From Pegoplata infirma (lineage: Eukaryota; Arthropoda; Insecta; Diptera; Anthomyiidae): DNA of 64,000 nt. The position numbers and the translations under genes are program-made. The stretch lies in the NCBI GenBank assembly GCA_963921195.1, contig OY992540.1, forward strand, positions 40,137,890 through 40,201,889, read 5' to 3'. The notes under the pieces were generated by a model. It did not search any database and was not told where the DNA came from. It worked only from the letters and a program-made list of their open reading frames with translations. Below are positions 11,003 to 22,589 of this stretch, in pieces; within the stretch, counting starts at the first letter, position 1, and every line of letters begins with the position of its first letter.

Positions 11003-11905
11003 CCCGAGTAAAAAAATTGATATGACACAATATATAATTTAATATGGGTTCGTGTCTATTTTGATATAATCTTATACGAAAAATGGTTTCATAAGATTTG
11101 ATCGAATAATATCTAATAATATCAGTTTATATAACTTTATATCGACTTTGATACGAGTTTTGGTCTAATCCAATGATATAAAATTATATCCAATTATATT
11201 AAAATTTATACAATTTTATAAACCGGATGTTTTTTTTTAGTTTTTAATGAAAAGTTGAAAAATTAAAATAATAAAAATAAGTTGTTCTTGAAAAAAACTT
11301 AGAAAAATTTCAAAAAACGGAGTCATGTTAAATTTTATATAAAACACTTAGAAAATATTTTCAAAAAAATTTGTGTTTGAAAAAACTTAGAAAAATTTTA
11401 AAAAATTGAGTCATATAAAATTTTATATAAAACACTTAGAAAATATTTGCGATAAAAAAAAAATGTTCCTTGAAAAAAACTTAGAAAAAATTTAAAAAAT
11501 GGAGTCATATAAAATTTTATATAAAACACTTAGAAAATATTCGTGATAAAAAAGTGGTGCTTCGAAAAATCTTAGAAAAATAAAAAAATATTAAGTCATA
11601 TGAAATTTTATATCAAACACGTTGCAAATATTTTCGATAAAAATATGTTCTTGGAAAAAACTTGTAAAAATTAAAAAATAATGGAGGCATATAAAATTTT
11701 ATATAAATCACTTAGAAATTTGGAATGATGCATGGGACCAGATGTTGCAACATATAATTATGTATGGCGATATCTTAAAAAAATCGCACATCAAAATTTA
11801 TTATATAAATTTATCTCGCAAGACATAGTGTCACACATAATCATATATGAAATAATATGAATATATAAAAGTATATAAGATCATATTAAATTATTTTTAC
11901 TCGGG
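11003..11905. mobile_element. TIR element, CCCGAGTAAAAA ends
   Basis: Begins CCCGAGTAAAAAAATTGATA and ends AAATTATTTTTACTCGGG; the first 12 bases are inverted exactly at the other end. The dinucleotide AC flanks both sides. The 903-bp interior is rich in GATATAAT/ATTATATC-type words and contains a tandem minisatellite at 11275-11715. There is no transposase reading frame. The ends match those at 12053-12407 and, less closely, 39624-39879, 55713-55964 and 26068-27523. Superfamily unknown. Confidence 0.75.
11275..11715 (+). repeat. Minisatellite of about 92 bp, five copies, inside the TIR element
   Basis: Five degenerate copies of GTTCTTGAAAAAAACTTAG, AAAAATTTAAAAAATGGAG, TCATATAAAATTTTATATAA and AACACTTAGAAAATATT follow each other at about 11290, 11380, 11465, 11555 and 11640. 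Only this member of the TIR family contains it. Confidence 0.75.
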
Positions 11906-12052
11906 ACAGTAAAATCTAACACAAAGAAAGTTTTACTTGAATAGTCACATAAATTGTTAACAAAACCAGTATTTTTTAGTTAATGTAAGAACAAATCATT
12001 GTTTATTAAAAAAATTTAATAGAAATCTTTGTTATTAATTCGAAAATAAGTC

Positions 12053-12407
12053 CCCGAGTAAAAAAAAAAACTTTTTAGATCTAATTTGATCTCAAAATTG
12101 GCTGTATCAAGTTGGATCAAATATTGATCTAATTGTATTATTTTAGATACACAAATATACAAAATGATACAATTAGATCCGAATTTTGGTCACATCCAAT
12201 TAAATCCACTTGATCTTATTTTATATAAATTAATATAGATTTATATAGTTACATAAAGTCAGATATATTTATGTATAGCCTCAGATAAGAAAATGGAGCC
12301 TCAATAAATCTTAGATAAAATTAGATCTGAACATATAAAAAGTCCTATATAATTTAATATCATTGTATCAAATTATATATCATTATATCAAAACTTTTTT
12401 ACTAGGG
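12053..12407. mobile_element. TIR element, CCCGAGTAAAAA ends, GATC-rich interior
   Basis: Begins CCCGAGTAAAAAAAAAAACT and ends CAAAACTTTTTTACTAGGG. The dinucleotide TC flanks both ends. The 355-bp interior is made of AGATCTAATTTGATC-like words. It is about 150 bp from the related element ending at 11905, with an ACCAGTATTTTT kernel (11964) between them. Confidence 0.7.
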
Positions 12408-13500
12408 TCTTAAGTTATATTATTTTAATCAGAATCAAGGAATAAAACTTCCAAAAATTTTACTAATTAAAATATAAAAACCAGTATTTTAGTCGATTAT
12501 TAAGGATTCAAATAAAATTTATCTCATACTAAAGATCCTTTACCAAATAATACTTGTTCGGTCCTTTAGACTTGAATAAAATATTAAAAATAGTATTTAA
12601 AAACCAGTATTTTTTTTAAACCTGCATATTTTAAATATTTTTAAAATCTTTGCTCTCTGGTTCGCACTAAGCGACCATATATTATGAATTAGATTTATTT
12701 CTTGAATATTTTTTTAATCTTTCTTCCATCTAAAAAGCATAAACATACATTTAACCATTTTTTTCCAAAATTCCCATTTAAATATTTAATAATGAACAAT
12801 AAAACCTATAAAAAATGTACAAAGTCTTTCAGTTTATGACTCTTTTTTTTATGGCAAAAACGTTTCTTATATTTAAAATCTGATAAAAAAAAAATCTTAA
12901 AAATTTCAATGATTAACTTTTCAGAAACTCTTTTTTATTTACCACAACAATGTTACCCACTATTATGGGCATAATGTTTATAACACGATCATAATAATGC
13001 CACAAGGAGAAGAAGGATAATAATGATAATGATCATGATGATAATGATTTTTGAATTTATGACAGTCTTATGACATGTGTTTAAAATGCAAAATATTTTT
13101 ATATATAATTTTTTGAAACAAAAGGAGTATTAAATTAAAAACAAAATTATTATGCGCCATGCACATACTTGCTTTTCATACATATAAATTGTAAACATGT
13201 TTGGAGGAGATCAATACATTAAATGATGTTCATTTCCGGTTTTAATTGAAATTTAAGGCAAAATTATAATGAATTTCAAAGGAATTTTTGTATTGTATTG
13301 TAAAAGAAATGTAATAAAATGGGTATAACTTATCAAAGATGTAATATCTAAAATTAATAAGTTTTGGAGAAAATTTTTTGGTATCCTTGATTTTATTTTT
13401 TTCTTTTAAAGATTTTCTGTCAGTTTAAAAACTATTTTTTTTTATTCATATTCATGATCAAATTTTATTTGTTCCATAGAAAAAAAAATATTGTTGAACA
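12408..13500. other. Mostly single-copy AT-rich DNA
   Basis: Two ACCAGTATT kernels occur at 12480 and 12602. From about 12640 the sequence looks single-copy. Its only pattern is a GATAATAATGATAATGATCA type run at about 13014-13048. I see no exon signature that I can support. Confidence 0.5.
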
Positions 13501-14775
13501 CTTGGCTAAGCAACTGGTATTAAAGCAAAAATACTGGGAAAAAATAAAATCATTTGTTCTTCAAACAAGTTTTTAAAGCCATTGTTGCATTTCTGTTTTA
13601 TATATCAGCTCATTTTAGAAAAAATCCTATGAAATACAATATCAGCTGGCTTAAAAACTAAAAATACTGGTATTGTAAAACTCTTCAAAACGACGAAGTC
13701 AAAAATATAACACTTGTCTTAAGGATATATTTCATATTCTGGACCTTTGTTATTAATATTAAAAAAAATATATTTTACTCTGTTAAAATGTGGCTTAGCA
13801 ATCAGTATTTAAGCAAAAATACTGGGGGAATATAAAATAATTTCAATTATATTTTCTTCAAAAGGTTTTTAAAGCTTTATTTCATAATATGGGCCTACGT
13901 TATTAATTTAATAAAAAAACTTGTTTTAATCTGTTAAAAATTGGCTAGCGATTGGCTATTAAACAAAAATACTGGGAGAAAATACTTTTAATTATTTGTT
14001 TTTCAAAGGGGTTTTAAAACCAATGTTTAAGATTCTATATTATATTTCAACCCATTTAAGGAAAAAAAAATATGAAATACAAAATTAACTGGCTTTAAAA
14101 CTTAAAATACTGGTTTTGTAAAATTCTTCAAGGAGACGAAATCAAATATCTAACAATTGTCTTTTAGGACATATTTTATATTATAAACCTACATTATTAA
14201 TTTATTTAACAAAATTGTTTTAATCAGTCAAAAATTGACTTAGCAATCAGTTTTTAAACAAAAATACTGGGAAAAAAATCAAATAATTTCAATAATTTGT
14301 TTTTCAAACGGTTTAAAAAAAAAAAAAATATTACATTATTAAGAAATACAAAATTAACTAGATTTAAAATTAAAAATACTGGTTTTGTAGTTAAACTTTT
14401 CAAAGCGACAAAATCAAAAATCTAACCATATATTTCATACTCTGGACCTACATTATTAATTTAAAACACAAACTTTTTCTAGTCGGTCAAAAATTGGTTT
14501 AGCAATCGGTATTTAAGCAAAAATACTGGGAAAAAATAAAAACTGGTTGAAAAAATAATTTTTTGCATTTCTATTTGGTATATCAATCCATTTAAGAACA
14601 AAATCTATGAAATACAAAATCAACTGGTTTTAAAACTAAAAATACTGGTTTTTAAAATTCCTAAAAAAGACGAATGCTAAAAAAAAACATTTATTTTTTA
14701 AATGAAACGAAATATTCATGTGGATAAAAGAAGTAGTTGTAGACCAGTATATATTTAATTTAAACCAGTATTTCT
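13500..14775 (-). repeat. ACCAGTATTTTT block B (minus orientation), tandem units
   Basis: The kernel appears reversed as AAAAATACTGG at about 13530, 13667, 13817, 13965, 14106, 14262, 14376, 14520 and 14640. Two alternating versions, AAAAATACTGGGAAAAA and AAAAATACTGGTTTTGTA, mark a higher-order unit of roughly 270-430 bp. Shared landmarks are TTTCATATTCTGGACC, ATTGGCTTAGCAATC and GAAATACAAAATCAACTGG. The block closes with two plus-strand kernels at 14744 and 14763. Confidence 0.75.
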
Positions 14776-14784
14776 GCATAAGGC

Positions 14785-15316
14785 CGATTTTTAGCGGTCT
14801 TTCTCTTTTTGTTATAACTTTTGATCAGCATCACGCCTAAATAAAATTATTTTTCTTTTCAAACTCAAAGACACGAATTATTTCGATTGGGACACATTGG
14901 GCGCCAATAAGATGATGCGAGTGCTATCAGTTTTAAAATTTAAGGGGGCTTTTTGGCGGCCTTATGCATTTTGTTGTAACTTTTAATTGGCATTGATTAC
15001 AAAGAGCAGAGGATTTTGATCTTCTTCAAGAACAAAAATGTTTCATTTGTTTGACGAAAATACAAAAAAAAATTGCGAAATTGGCCTTCTTCACAGGATG
15101 GTTTAGTTATCAAAGGGGGAACTTTTTTCCCCTGGTCCGATTCTGACCGTTCACGAACTTAAACTGCCGATGTCTTTGTTTTTGGACGGCAACGTGTCTT
15201 ATAGAGACGGACGGACAGTCCAAGAATTGATCAATGATCAATAATATATGGGGTTCCAGACCTATATTTCGATGCGTTACATACCTCCACACTGTAGTTG
15301 GAAAGTTGATATAAAA
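14785..15316 (+). mobile_element. Truncated mini-me-like element ending at a primer-binding-site sequence
   Basis: A short tandem pair (TTGTTATAACTTTTGATC at 14808 and TTGTTGTAACTTTTAATTGG at 14970) is followed by a GAGACGGACGGACAG tract, the core AATTGATCAATGATC, ATATATGGGGTTCCAGACC, and ATTTCGATGCGTTACATACC. Instead of the usual GAGGGTATAAAA terminus it ends GTTGATATAAAA and runs directly into the sequence at 15317. A degenerate primer-binding-site word in reverse lies at 14889-14906. Confidence 0.55.
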
Positions 15317-15334
15317 TGGCGCCCAACGTGGGGC
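15317..15334 (+). other. tRNA-Lys primer-binding-site sequence, copy 1
   Basis: TGGCGCCCAACGTGGGGC is the exact complement of the 3' end of insect tRNA-Lys(CUU) including the added CCA. Nuclear tRNA genes do not encode CCA, so the leading TGG points to a retroelement primer-binding site and not a tRNA gene. It is followed by ACTAATCAAAATACTTGTG, which recurs in similar form after copy 3. Confidence 0.8.
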
Positions 15335-15600
15335 ACTAATCAAAATACTTGTGTTCTGGAGTTTTTATGGTAAAATTTTTTTATGTTTATATTTTTATGT
15401 CAAAATATGTTTTACTTTATAAGATGAAAATGGTGAATTTTTACAGAAATCCAACATTTTGTAAACTTTAACCTTTAAGAATTGAAGATTCCAATAAAGT
15501 TCATTCGAAATTTCATGATTTAATTCGCAGATTTAAAACTCAATTTGAAAATATCACTCAATATACGAAAATTAGTAAATTAGAACATTTTAAACCAAAA

Positions 15601-15618
15601 TGGCGCCCAACGTGGGGC
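15601..15618 (+). other. tRNA-Lys primer-binding-site sequence, copy 2
   Basis: The same 18-mer, 284 bp after copy 1, continued by TT; the tRNA complement would read TC. It is preceded by TTTAAACCAAAA and followed by TTATCAAAAAAAAAAACCG. The downstream GGGTTTTGCGGCAAAATTGG echoes GTTTTTATGGTAAAATTTT after copy 1. Confidence 0.8.
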
Positions 15619-16035
15619 TTTTATCAAAAAAAAAAACCGTACCTTTGGGTTTTGCGGCAAAATTGGAAAATTGTTAATTGATTCAATGAATGATAAGAAG
15701 AAAAGAGGGAGTAGTGTTTGTGGACATTTGACTTGAATTTATCTACATTTAATGAATCTGGGAAGACTTTTGCGTGGAGTTTATTCCACATACGGCTGGT
15801 CTAACTTTTCACATTCACGAAATAAATATACCTACATAAGACATATTCATGCAAAATTTCAGGAGTCTACCTCTTTTGGTTTAAACTACATCGTACTTTC
15901 CACAGACCGAAGGACGGACAACGCTAGAATTTCTTAAAATCATTCATTATAGGATCCTAGAACAATTTTTCAATTTGGAATGACAATATGAGCCTACCCC
16001 CATACTGTGTTTGTTGATATAATTATGAAACCTAA
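15619..16035 (+). other. Spacer with mini-me-like 3' part
   Basis: Contains ACTTTCCACAGACCGAAGGA, CGGACAACGCTAGAATTTC, a roughly 33-bp core remnant, GGATCCTAGAAC, and CCCCATACTGTGTTTGTTGA. These correspond in order to the (GTCY)n tract, core and terminus of mini-me elements, as also seen before copy 1. No reading frame of note. Confidence 0.5.
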
Positions 16036-16053
16036 TGGCGCCCAACGTGGGGC
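16036..16053 (+). other. tRNA-Lys primer-binding-site sequence, copy 3
   Basis: An exact 18-mer again, 435 bp after copy 2. It is preceded by GATATAATTATGAAACCTAA and followed by CAACAATCGAAATTCTCGTG, TCTAAATTTTATGACAAAAA. Copies 1 and 3 share the downstream order (AATCAAAAT..CTTGTGTTC..ATG..AAAATTT), so a unit larger than the 18-mer has been duplicated. Confidence 0.8.
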
Positions 16054-17430
16054 CAACAATCGAAATTCTCGTGTCTAAATTTTATGACAAAAATTTGAAA
16101 ATTAAATCCAAATTAATCTTATAATGATCAGAATCGCTTCAAAGTCAAACATTTTACCAAAATTTCATTTTTCAAAACAATAAACCTACTAAAAAATACC
16201 GGTTTTTTGCTCTTAAACTTAAAACAAAAGATAAATAAAATCTTAATCTCATTTACTCCTTAAAAAAAATCCTTTTAATTGAGATCGTATATCATAATAT
16301 TGTTAATTATATGTGAAACACCCCCTCAACCATACAAGATAGATCCTTCGTGCATTGACTTCTTAAGGCTATAAGACATTCAGGCATTCCTTTTAACCAT
16401 AACCATAACACATGCTTCCTTCCCTTTTTATGACTATTTTTTTTTTTGTTCGCTACACGCACAAAACCAAAAGAACATCTCTAAAAAGTTTCCCATATAA
16501 GAACTGATGACTGGTGGTAAATCCTGCATACCATAGCTTATCAACAATGTATGTACGAGAGTCAGAGTCACAGGCTCTACATGCAAACCAGACCAGTCTG
16601 ACAAAAATCAACAGACATTTTGCATGTTTAGTTCAAGGCAGCAACGGCAGCAGCAGCAGTTGTAATAGTGGCAATGAATCCATAGTTAACGTATTTTGTA
16701 CAAGAAAGACACACACATGTGACGTGTTTGGAATTCTTAAACGATTTAAGCGACGAAATACTAAAAATTTCCAACTTTCGTTGTCGTCGCCGTATTGCGT
16801 TTCTTCTATTTGTTAATTTTTTTTTTATTTTTTGTTTCTTCATACATGAATTTATGAATGAATGTCAGAGTCAAAACCACTATTTTACAAAGCGAGGAAA
16901 AATCATCATGTTATCATGTGTTTGTGTTGTATTGGATGGAGTCCGAAGGGCATCTTTTTAGTTCTTTTATTTTCTTTCGTTGTGTATTGTGGCTGTTTTG
17001 TTCTCAACAAGTCTAAATTTATTTCGCATAACAAGCCAGTTATGTGTTTGTTTCTATATGTTTTAAAGTTTACACAAGTTCGTTACATGTTGAAATTATT
17101 CTTCATGTTTGTTTATTTGTTTCTCATTTTTTGTAATTTTTTTTTTTTGCCATAGCCACCGCCACACAACCACCACCAACACAACCATCATCACCATCAT
17201 CCTAGTCGTCATGATCATCATAATCATCATCTTCATATCACATGTGTGCCAACAACATTATTGCTAAAGTCTCACATACAGACTCTGTGTGGCGGCCAGT
17301 CTCTGTCAGTCGTCGTCATAGTCTTTGCCGTTTATCGTCGTCTTCGTCGTTTGGCAATTCATGCCTAAATTGTGGAGAAGAATGAATGGTGTATTTATGA
17401 TTTGCATTTAACATCCCAAAACACTATGGC
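16054..17430. other. Single-copy island with CAN-trinucleotide runs
   Basis: From about 16310 the DNA becomes compositionally mixed and shows no internal repeats. It has a GCAGCAACGGCAGCAGCAGC run at 16640 and CACCACCAACACAACCATC with CATCATCACCATCATCC at 17170-17210. TCGTCGTCTTCGTCG runs lie at 17330-17350. A 90-codon frame from an ATG at 16547 exists but has no recognisable domain. Such islands in flies are often intronic and may hold enhancers, but nothing here proves function. Confidence 0.5.
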
Positions 17431-17439
17431 ATGATATAT

Positions 17440-20400
17440 GCTGGAATTTAGAAACAATATCGGTTTTTCTTAGATCAGTCAAAAACCAGTATTTGTAGTT
17501 TAAATTTATGTAACTAAGATTTAGTATTTCTGATTGAAAAAAGAATTCGATTATAACAAAATAACGAAGATTTCTAATGATAATTAATTAAATAGAAATT
17601 TTGGCAAAGTACCAGTATTTTTTGCGATGGATTAATAAGTTGTTGTTCAATTTATGTTAAAGAAATTTTACCAAAAACTTTTTTTTTTTAAAACTAACAT
17701 ACTTTTTATTTAGCAAAAATTATTTGTGGAAAATACCAGTATTTTTTTTTAAGTCGTCATAGTCAATTTATGTCTAATTTGTGAAGAAGAACTTATGGTA
17801 TATTTGTGATTTGCATTTAACATTCCAAAACACTATTGCATGATATACGCTGGAATTTAAAAACAATAGCGGGTTTTCTTAGATCTGCCAAAAAAAAAAA
17901 ACTACTATTTTTTAGTTAATATAAATGTAGCTAAAATTTAGTATTTCTTATTGAAAAAGAAATTTGATTATGACAAAAAAAAACAAGATTTCTAATGATA
18001 ATAAAATAAAAAATAAATTTTGGCAAAGTACCACTATTTTTTGCGACAAAGTCAATAATTTGTTGTTCAATTTATGTTAAAGAAACTTTATCAAAAAAGG
18101 TTTTTTAAAGGCAAAACACACTTGGGATTATTTTGCAAAAATGATGTGTAGAAAATACCAGTATTTATTTTTTCTTAATTTCGTCATATTCCATTTACGT
18201 CTAATATGTGAACAAGACTTAATGGTCTATTTGTGATTTGCACTCCAACATCTCAAAACACAAAATCTATTTATTTTACCACCAAAAAATAGTATTTTGT
18301 AATTGAAAATAAGAAGCCTTAAGACAAAAGCAATCAATTTTTTTTAATGTTAGCTAAGGAATTTTTGAAATTAAATGGATGTTTACCAAAAAAACAGTAT
18401 TTTTGTTGTAAAGTTAATAAGTTTTTGATCAATTTATGAAAACTGAATTTTAGCGAAAGCCAGTATTTTTCGATGTCACAGAAAAAAATAGAGGTTTATT
18501 TGCCAAAATCAAATATTTTCTAAAATCCGCAAAAAAAAATAACATTAATGTAACTACGATAATTTTTTTATCAGAAAAGAACCGCAATTTTGAATGTAAA
18601 GCATTGCATTTTTCGAATTAAATTGATTTTTCTGTTATTTTAGCAAAATACCAGTATTTTTATGGTAAAGTTAAAAAGTTTATGCTTAATTTATGTTTAA
18701 TGGATCTAATATGAAAGGCATTATTTAGCATTATTTTCTAAAATCATGTATTAAAAAACCAGTATTTTTAGTTTAAATTTCAAAAGCAATTTAGTTTAAA
18801 GAAAAAAATATACCAATCTTATTTTAACAAAGTTTTTGCCCTCGGAAGTACAACAGTTGTTTGGTTTAAGTTTAAATTTTTTGTCATATTTTACCAAAAA
18901 CCAGTATTTTTGTATGACTCGATGTAAAAAAGCCAAATTCTTCGAATAAAAATTTTTGGAGCTAAAAAAAAAAAATTAGCAGCAAAATATATTTCCGGAT
19001 CCCGAAAAACACATTAATATTAATCAATATTTTTTGTTAATTTTATCAAAAGTTTTGTTATTTGAGCAAAATAACAGAATTTCAAATGAAGCCTATTAGT
19101 TTTGTCCCATTTATGTTAAACTAGTTTCAACAAAAAAAGTATTTATTTCATGAAATAAAAATTACAAAAACCAGTATTTATTTTAAATTTTATTATAATT
19201 TAAAAAAAAAAAAACAGTATTTATTTTAAATAATTTTTAGGTCACTTCTATCTCAACAAAATTCGGCATATTGTTAGGGATAAGAATTCATAGTTGTTCA
19301 TATGCTAGCAAAACCAGTATTTTTTGTATGAAATGATGACAGAAACCAAATTTCTTGAAAAAAAAATTTCTGAAAAAACAAATATTTTTATTGTTAATTT
19401 TTTGTGTCGAAAAAAACTGTATTTTTGTATTACTCGATGTAAAATAGTAAATTTTTTGAATAAAAATTTTTGGAGCAAAAAAATAATGCTAACTGAAAAC
19501 GATATTTCCAAAAGTCAAAAAGAACTGTATTATTGATATAAACCAATATTTTTTAAATTAAATTAAACTAGTTTCAACAAAAAAAGTATTTATTTCATGA
19601 AATAAAAATCAAAAAAACCAGTATTTGTTTTCAATTGTTTTGATTATTAAAAAAAAAAAACAGTTTTTATTTAAAAAATTTTTTAATGGCATTCCCATCT
19701 CAACAAAATATGACAAATTGTTAGCAATAAGTTTTCGTAGTTTTTCAAATGCTACCAAAACCAGTATTTTTTTATAAAACGACGTCAGAAAGCAAAATTC
19801 TTGAAAAAAAAAATTTGCTGCAAAAAAAAATATTTTTTATTAAAAACGAATTTTTTTATGTACAAAATACCTGTATTTTTAGTGGATGTTATGTAAACCA
19901 TTTTTTCGGCAAAGTAAATATTTTTTTTAATTATATAAATGAATCCCAACAAAAAACCAGTATTATACTATATAGTAAAAATCATTAAAATTTCATTTTC
20001 AAAAATCCAGTACCCTTCTTTTGGAAAGGTTTTAACATTTTTGACATATGTTACCAAAACCAGTATTTTTGTGTTAATCGATGTAAAAACCTAATTTCTC
20101 TAAAAAATATTAATACAGGTAAAATATTTTTAACTAAAAACAAAATTTACTTATGTCAAAATATTTTCTGAACGTTTTTTTTATCAAAATACCAGTATTT
20201 TTTGTAAGTTGGTTACTATTGCTTAATACAATGTTGAACGAATTAGAAGGAAAACAGTTATTAAAAACAGACGAAATTATTTTAAATAATGTTTTATATT
20301 TTGTCATCTTTTAGTAAAACCAGTATTTTTGTATTAATCGATGTAATAAAAAAAAATTCTTCGAATATTTTTTTTAGCAAGAAAAATTATTTCTTATTGA

Positions 20401-20790
20401 TAACAAAATTTCCAATGCCAAAAATAACCAGTATTTTTAATGTTTTTGGAAATTTTTGGGAGGTAAAAAAATACCAGTATTTTTTAAGTGTTAAAAGAGT
20501 TTAAAGAAATTAACATTATTTATTTAATAAATTTATGTATTTTCATCCATTACATATCCTTCTAAATTTTATAAAAAAAAAACAGTATTTTTTAATTAAT
20601 ATAACGGACACAATTAAAAAAAAAATAACAACGAAACAAAAATAAAAAAATGTTTAATACAATCGGATAATGTAATATAAGGCAAACATTCTAAAAACAT
20701 ACAAACATACTAAACTAAAAAACCCAGTATTTTTTATTTTAAATCAGAAAATTAAAGGCAATTTACTTTAGATTTCAATAAACTTTTAAT
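17440..20790 (+). repeat. ACCAGTATTTTT block C (plus orientation)
   Basis: About twenty exact CCAGTAT kernels (e.g. 17484, 17610, 17732, 18158, 18459, 18650, 18757, 18897, 19167, 19312, 19617, 19757, 19955, 20056, 20187, 20317, 20427, 20470, 20722) plus variants such as AAAACTGTATTTTTG. Two sub-repeats can be traced. One has TTGTGATTTGCATTTAACAT near 17390, 17800 and 18230. The other follows the kernel with TTGTATTACTCGATGTAAAA and AAATTCTTCGAATAAAAATT near 18900, 19320, 19410, 19760, 20056 and 20320. Not coding. Confidence 0.75.
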
Positions 20791-21148
20791 AAACAAAAAA
20801 CTTATTCGAAACGGCTTTTACAACAATTTTAATTCTATTGTATTCTTAAATTATTTTACAATTTTCTTTAGTCCCATTGTGCAAAAACATATGACAATTG
20901 TCATATAACTTTAACTTAAGAGTAAAAAAATATAAAAAAATGTTTATTAATAATGAAGAAAAATATTAAGTATTCAAAAGTGAGTATGATTTGCGGTGCA
21001 AATTAACATATGTTCTTTTTTTATTTTTTGGAACTTGGAATTCAATTTTTTTTTTGTTTAATATTATTTTACACATAAAGACACAGGATGTGGAAACATA
21101 TTCGTAGATTTGAAAACCATGTACTGTATGAAAGTGAGAATGTAAGTA
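20790..21148. other. AT-rich gap
   Basis: No repeat kernel, exon signature or terminal repeat is visible. It ends at the TA target site of the next element. Confidence 0.45.
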
Positions 21149-21687
21149 CACTCAAAAAAAACTGGGGATTTTACAAGAAAAAGTTTTGTAAAAGATTTAC
21201 AAGTTAAAATTCTTGAAATGTTACAAGAATTCCTTGGTAATCAAAAGTTACAAACAAAAATTGTAAATTTACTGATTATTTAGTAAAAATTACATTAAAA
21301 AATGAAAATTAACAAAAAAAAAAGGCTCAAAGTTACGAAGAATGTATGTAAATTTACGAAAAATGTTGGTAAATTTACGAAAAATATTGGTAAATTTACC
21401 AATATTTTTGGTAAATGTGAATTAATAAAAAAAAATTATATTTACAAAAAAAATTTTAATTTACAAAAAAAGAATGTAAATTTACAAAAAAATAATGTAA
21501 ATTTACAAAAAAAAGAATGTAAATTTACAAGAAAGAATGTAAATTTACAAAAAAAGGTAAATTTACAAAAACAAAGTTGTAATTGTAAGACAAAAATAAT
21601 ACAACGGTTTTTCTTAGCTATCTTTAACTGACCTGTTCCGTAAAATTACAGGCTTTTTAGCAATTTTACAAATATTTTTTTTAAGTG
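21149..21687. mobile_element. TA-flanked TIR element, CACTCAAAAAA ends
   Basis: Begins CACTCAAAAAAAACTGGGG and ends AAATATTTTTTTTAAGTG, flanked by TA on both sides (21147-21148 and 21688-21689). A TA duplication is typical of Tc1/mariner-type transposition. The interior has about ten copies of the 10-bp palindrome GTAAATTTAC spaced 15-25 bp apart (21340-21570). No transposase frame. The ends match the element at 46657-47489. Confidence 0.7.
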
Positions 21688-21689
21688 TA

Positions 21690-22585
21690 TATAAAAAACA
21701 AAAAAAAAATACAAAATTGTTTAAAAGTAATATTAAATGTAACCATAACTCAACAATAAAAGACATCTCCACGGCAATATTGTTGATGAAATGAAAAAAG
21801 ATGAAAAATAAGTGTGTAAATCTTAATTCATGCGGACACAACAGAATTATGTAGCAACCACCACCGCCGCCACCACCACTGCTGACACTGTAACTAAAAA
21901 GTTCCAACCATCTTACAAAACCATCATCATCATCATCATTTTCAGAAGCTATAAAGTAACCACCATCCCATCATATATGATCATCTTTGACTACTCAGTC
22001 AATTGTTTGGAGTTTTTTTTTTTGTAAAGAAGGATTGTCAGGAAGGGAGTAAATGATTTGGATAGTTGGATGGTTGGTTGGTGTTTTTTAGACACATAGT
22101 CAAGAGAGTCGGTCGATCGAGACACAGAAGATAGATATATTTTTCTACATGATGCATATTCATCATCATTTTATGTTTAAATTCTTTTTGTAAATGATGT
22201 GTGTATAATCTGACTGACTTATAGATCAGACAGACATCACCATCATCATCACACAAAATAAAAATCTACGGTATGTTTATAATCATTGTGGTTAATGTAA
22301 TTTTTGTTGATTTTTACGATTGTTTTTTTTTTATTATTTTTATTTGTTTGTTAAATGTATTACCATTTATAGAAAACTTTTAAGATCGATTACCAACATT
22401 TTTTTTTATTTTTTATATTTTTGCAAACTAAAAAAATATTTTAGTGTCTGTAAATGACAACCTTAAAATTGATCATTTCAAGGCTAGAAGTGGAACTTTT
22501 CAATAATTTATATTTTTTTGTAGTTAAAAATATATATGCCGAATTAATTATGGGAAGATATTTAAAGACTTTAAAGATGTTACAT
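21690..22585. other. Single-copy island with CAC/CAT runs
   Basis: Contains CAACCACCACCGCCGCCACC at about 21855 and a CATCATCATCATCATTTTC run at 21922. A second CATCACCATCATCATCACAC run lies near 22235. Composition is mixed and no transposon signature is seen. Confidence 0.5.
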
Positions 22586-22589
22586 GTTT

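Noticed and set aside
16514..16816. 100-codon open frame with mixed composition
   Set aside because: Its first codon is GTG; the first ATG is at 16547. The Ser-rich part is the CAG/GCA trinucleotide run read in frame, there is no domain, splice context or Kozak support, and an overlapping frame of similar length exists on the other strand.
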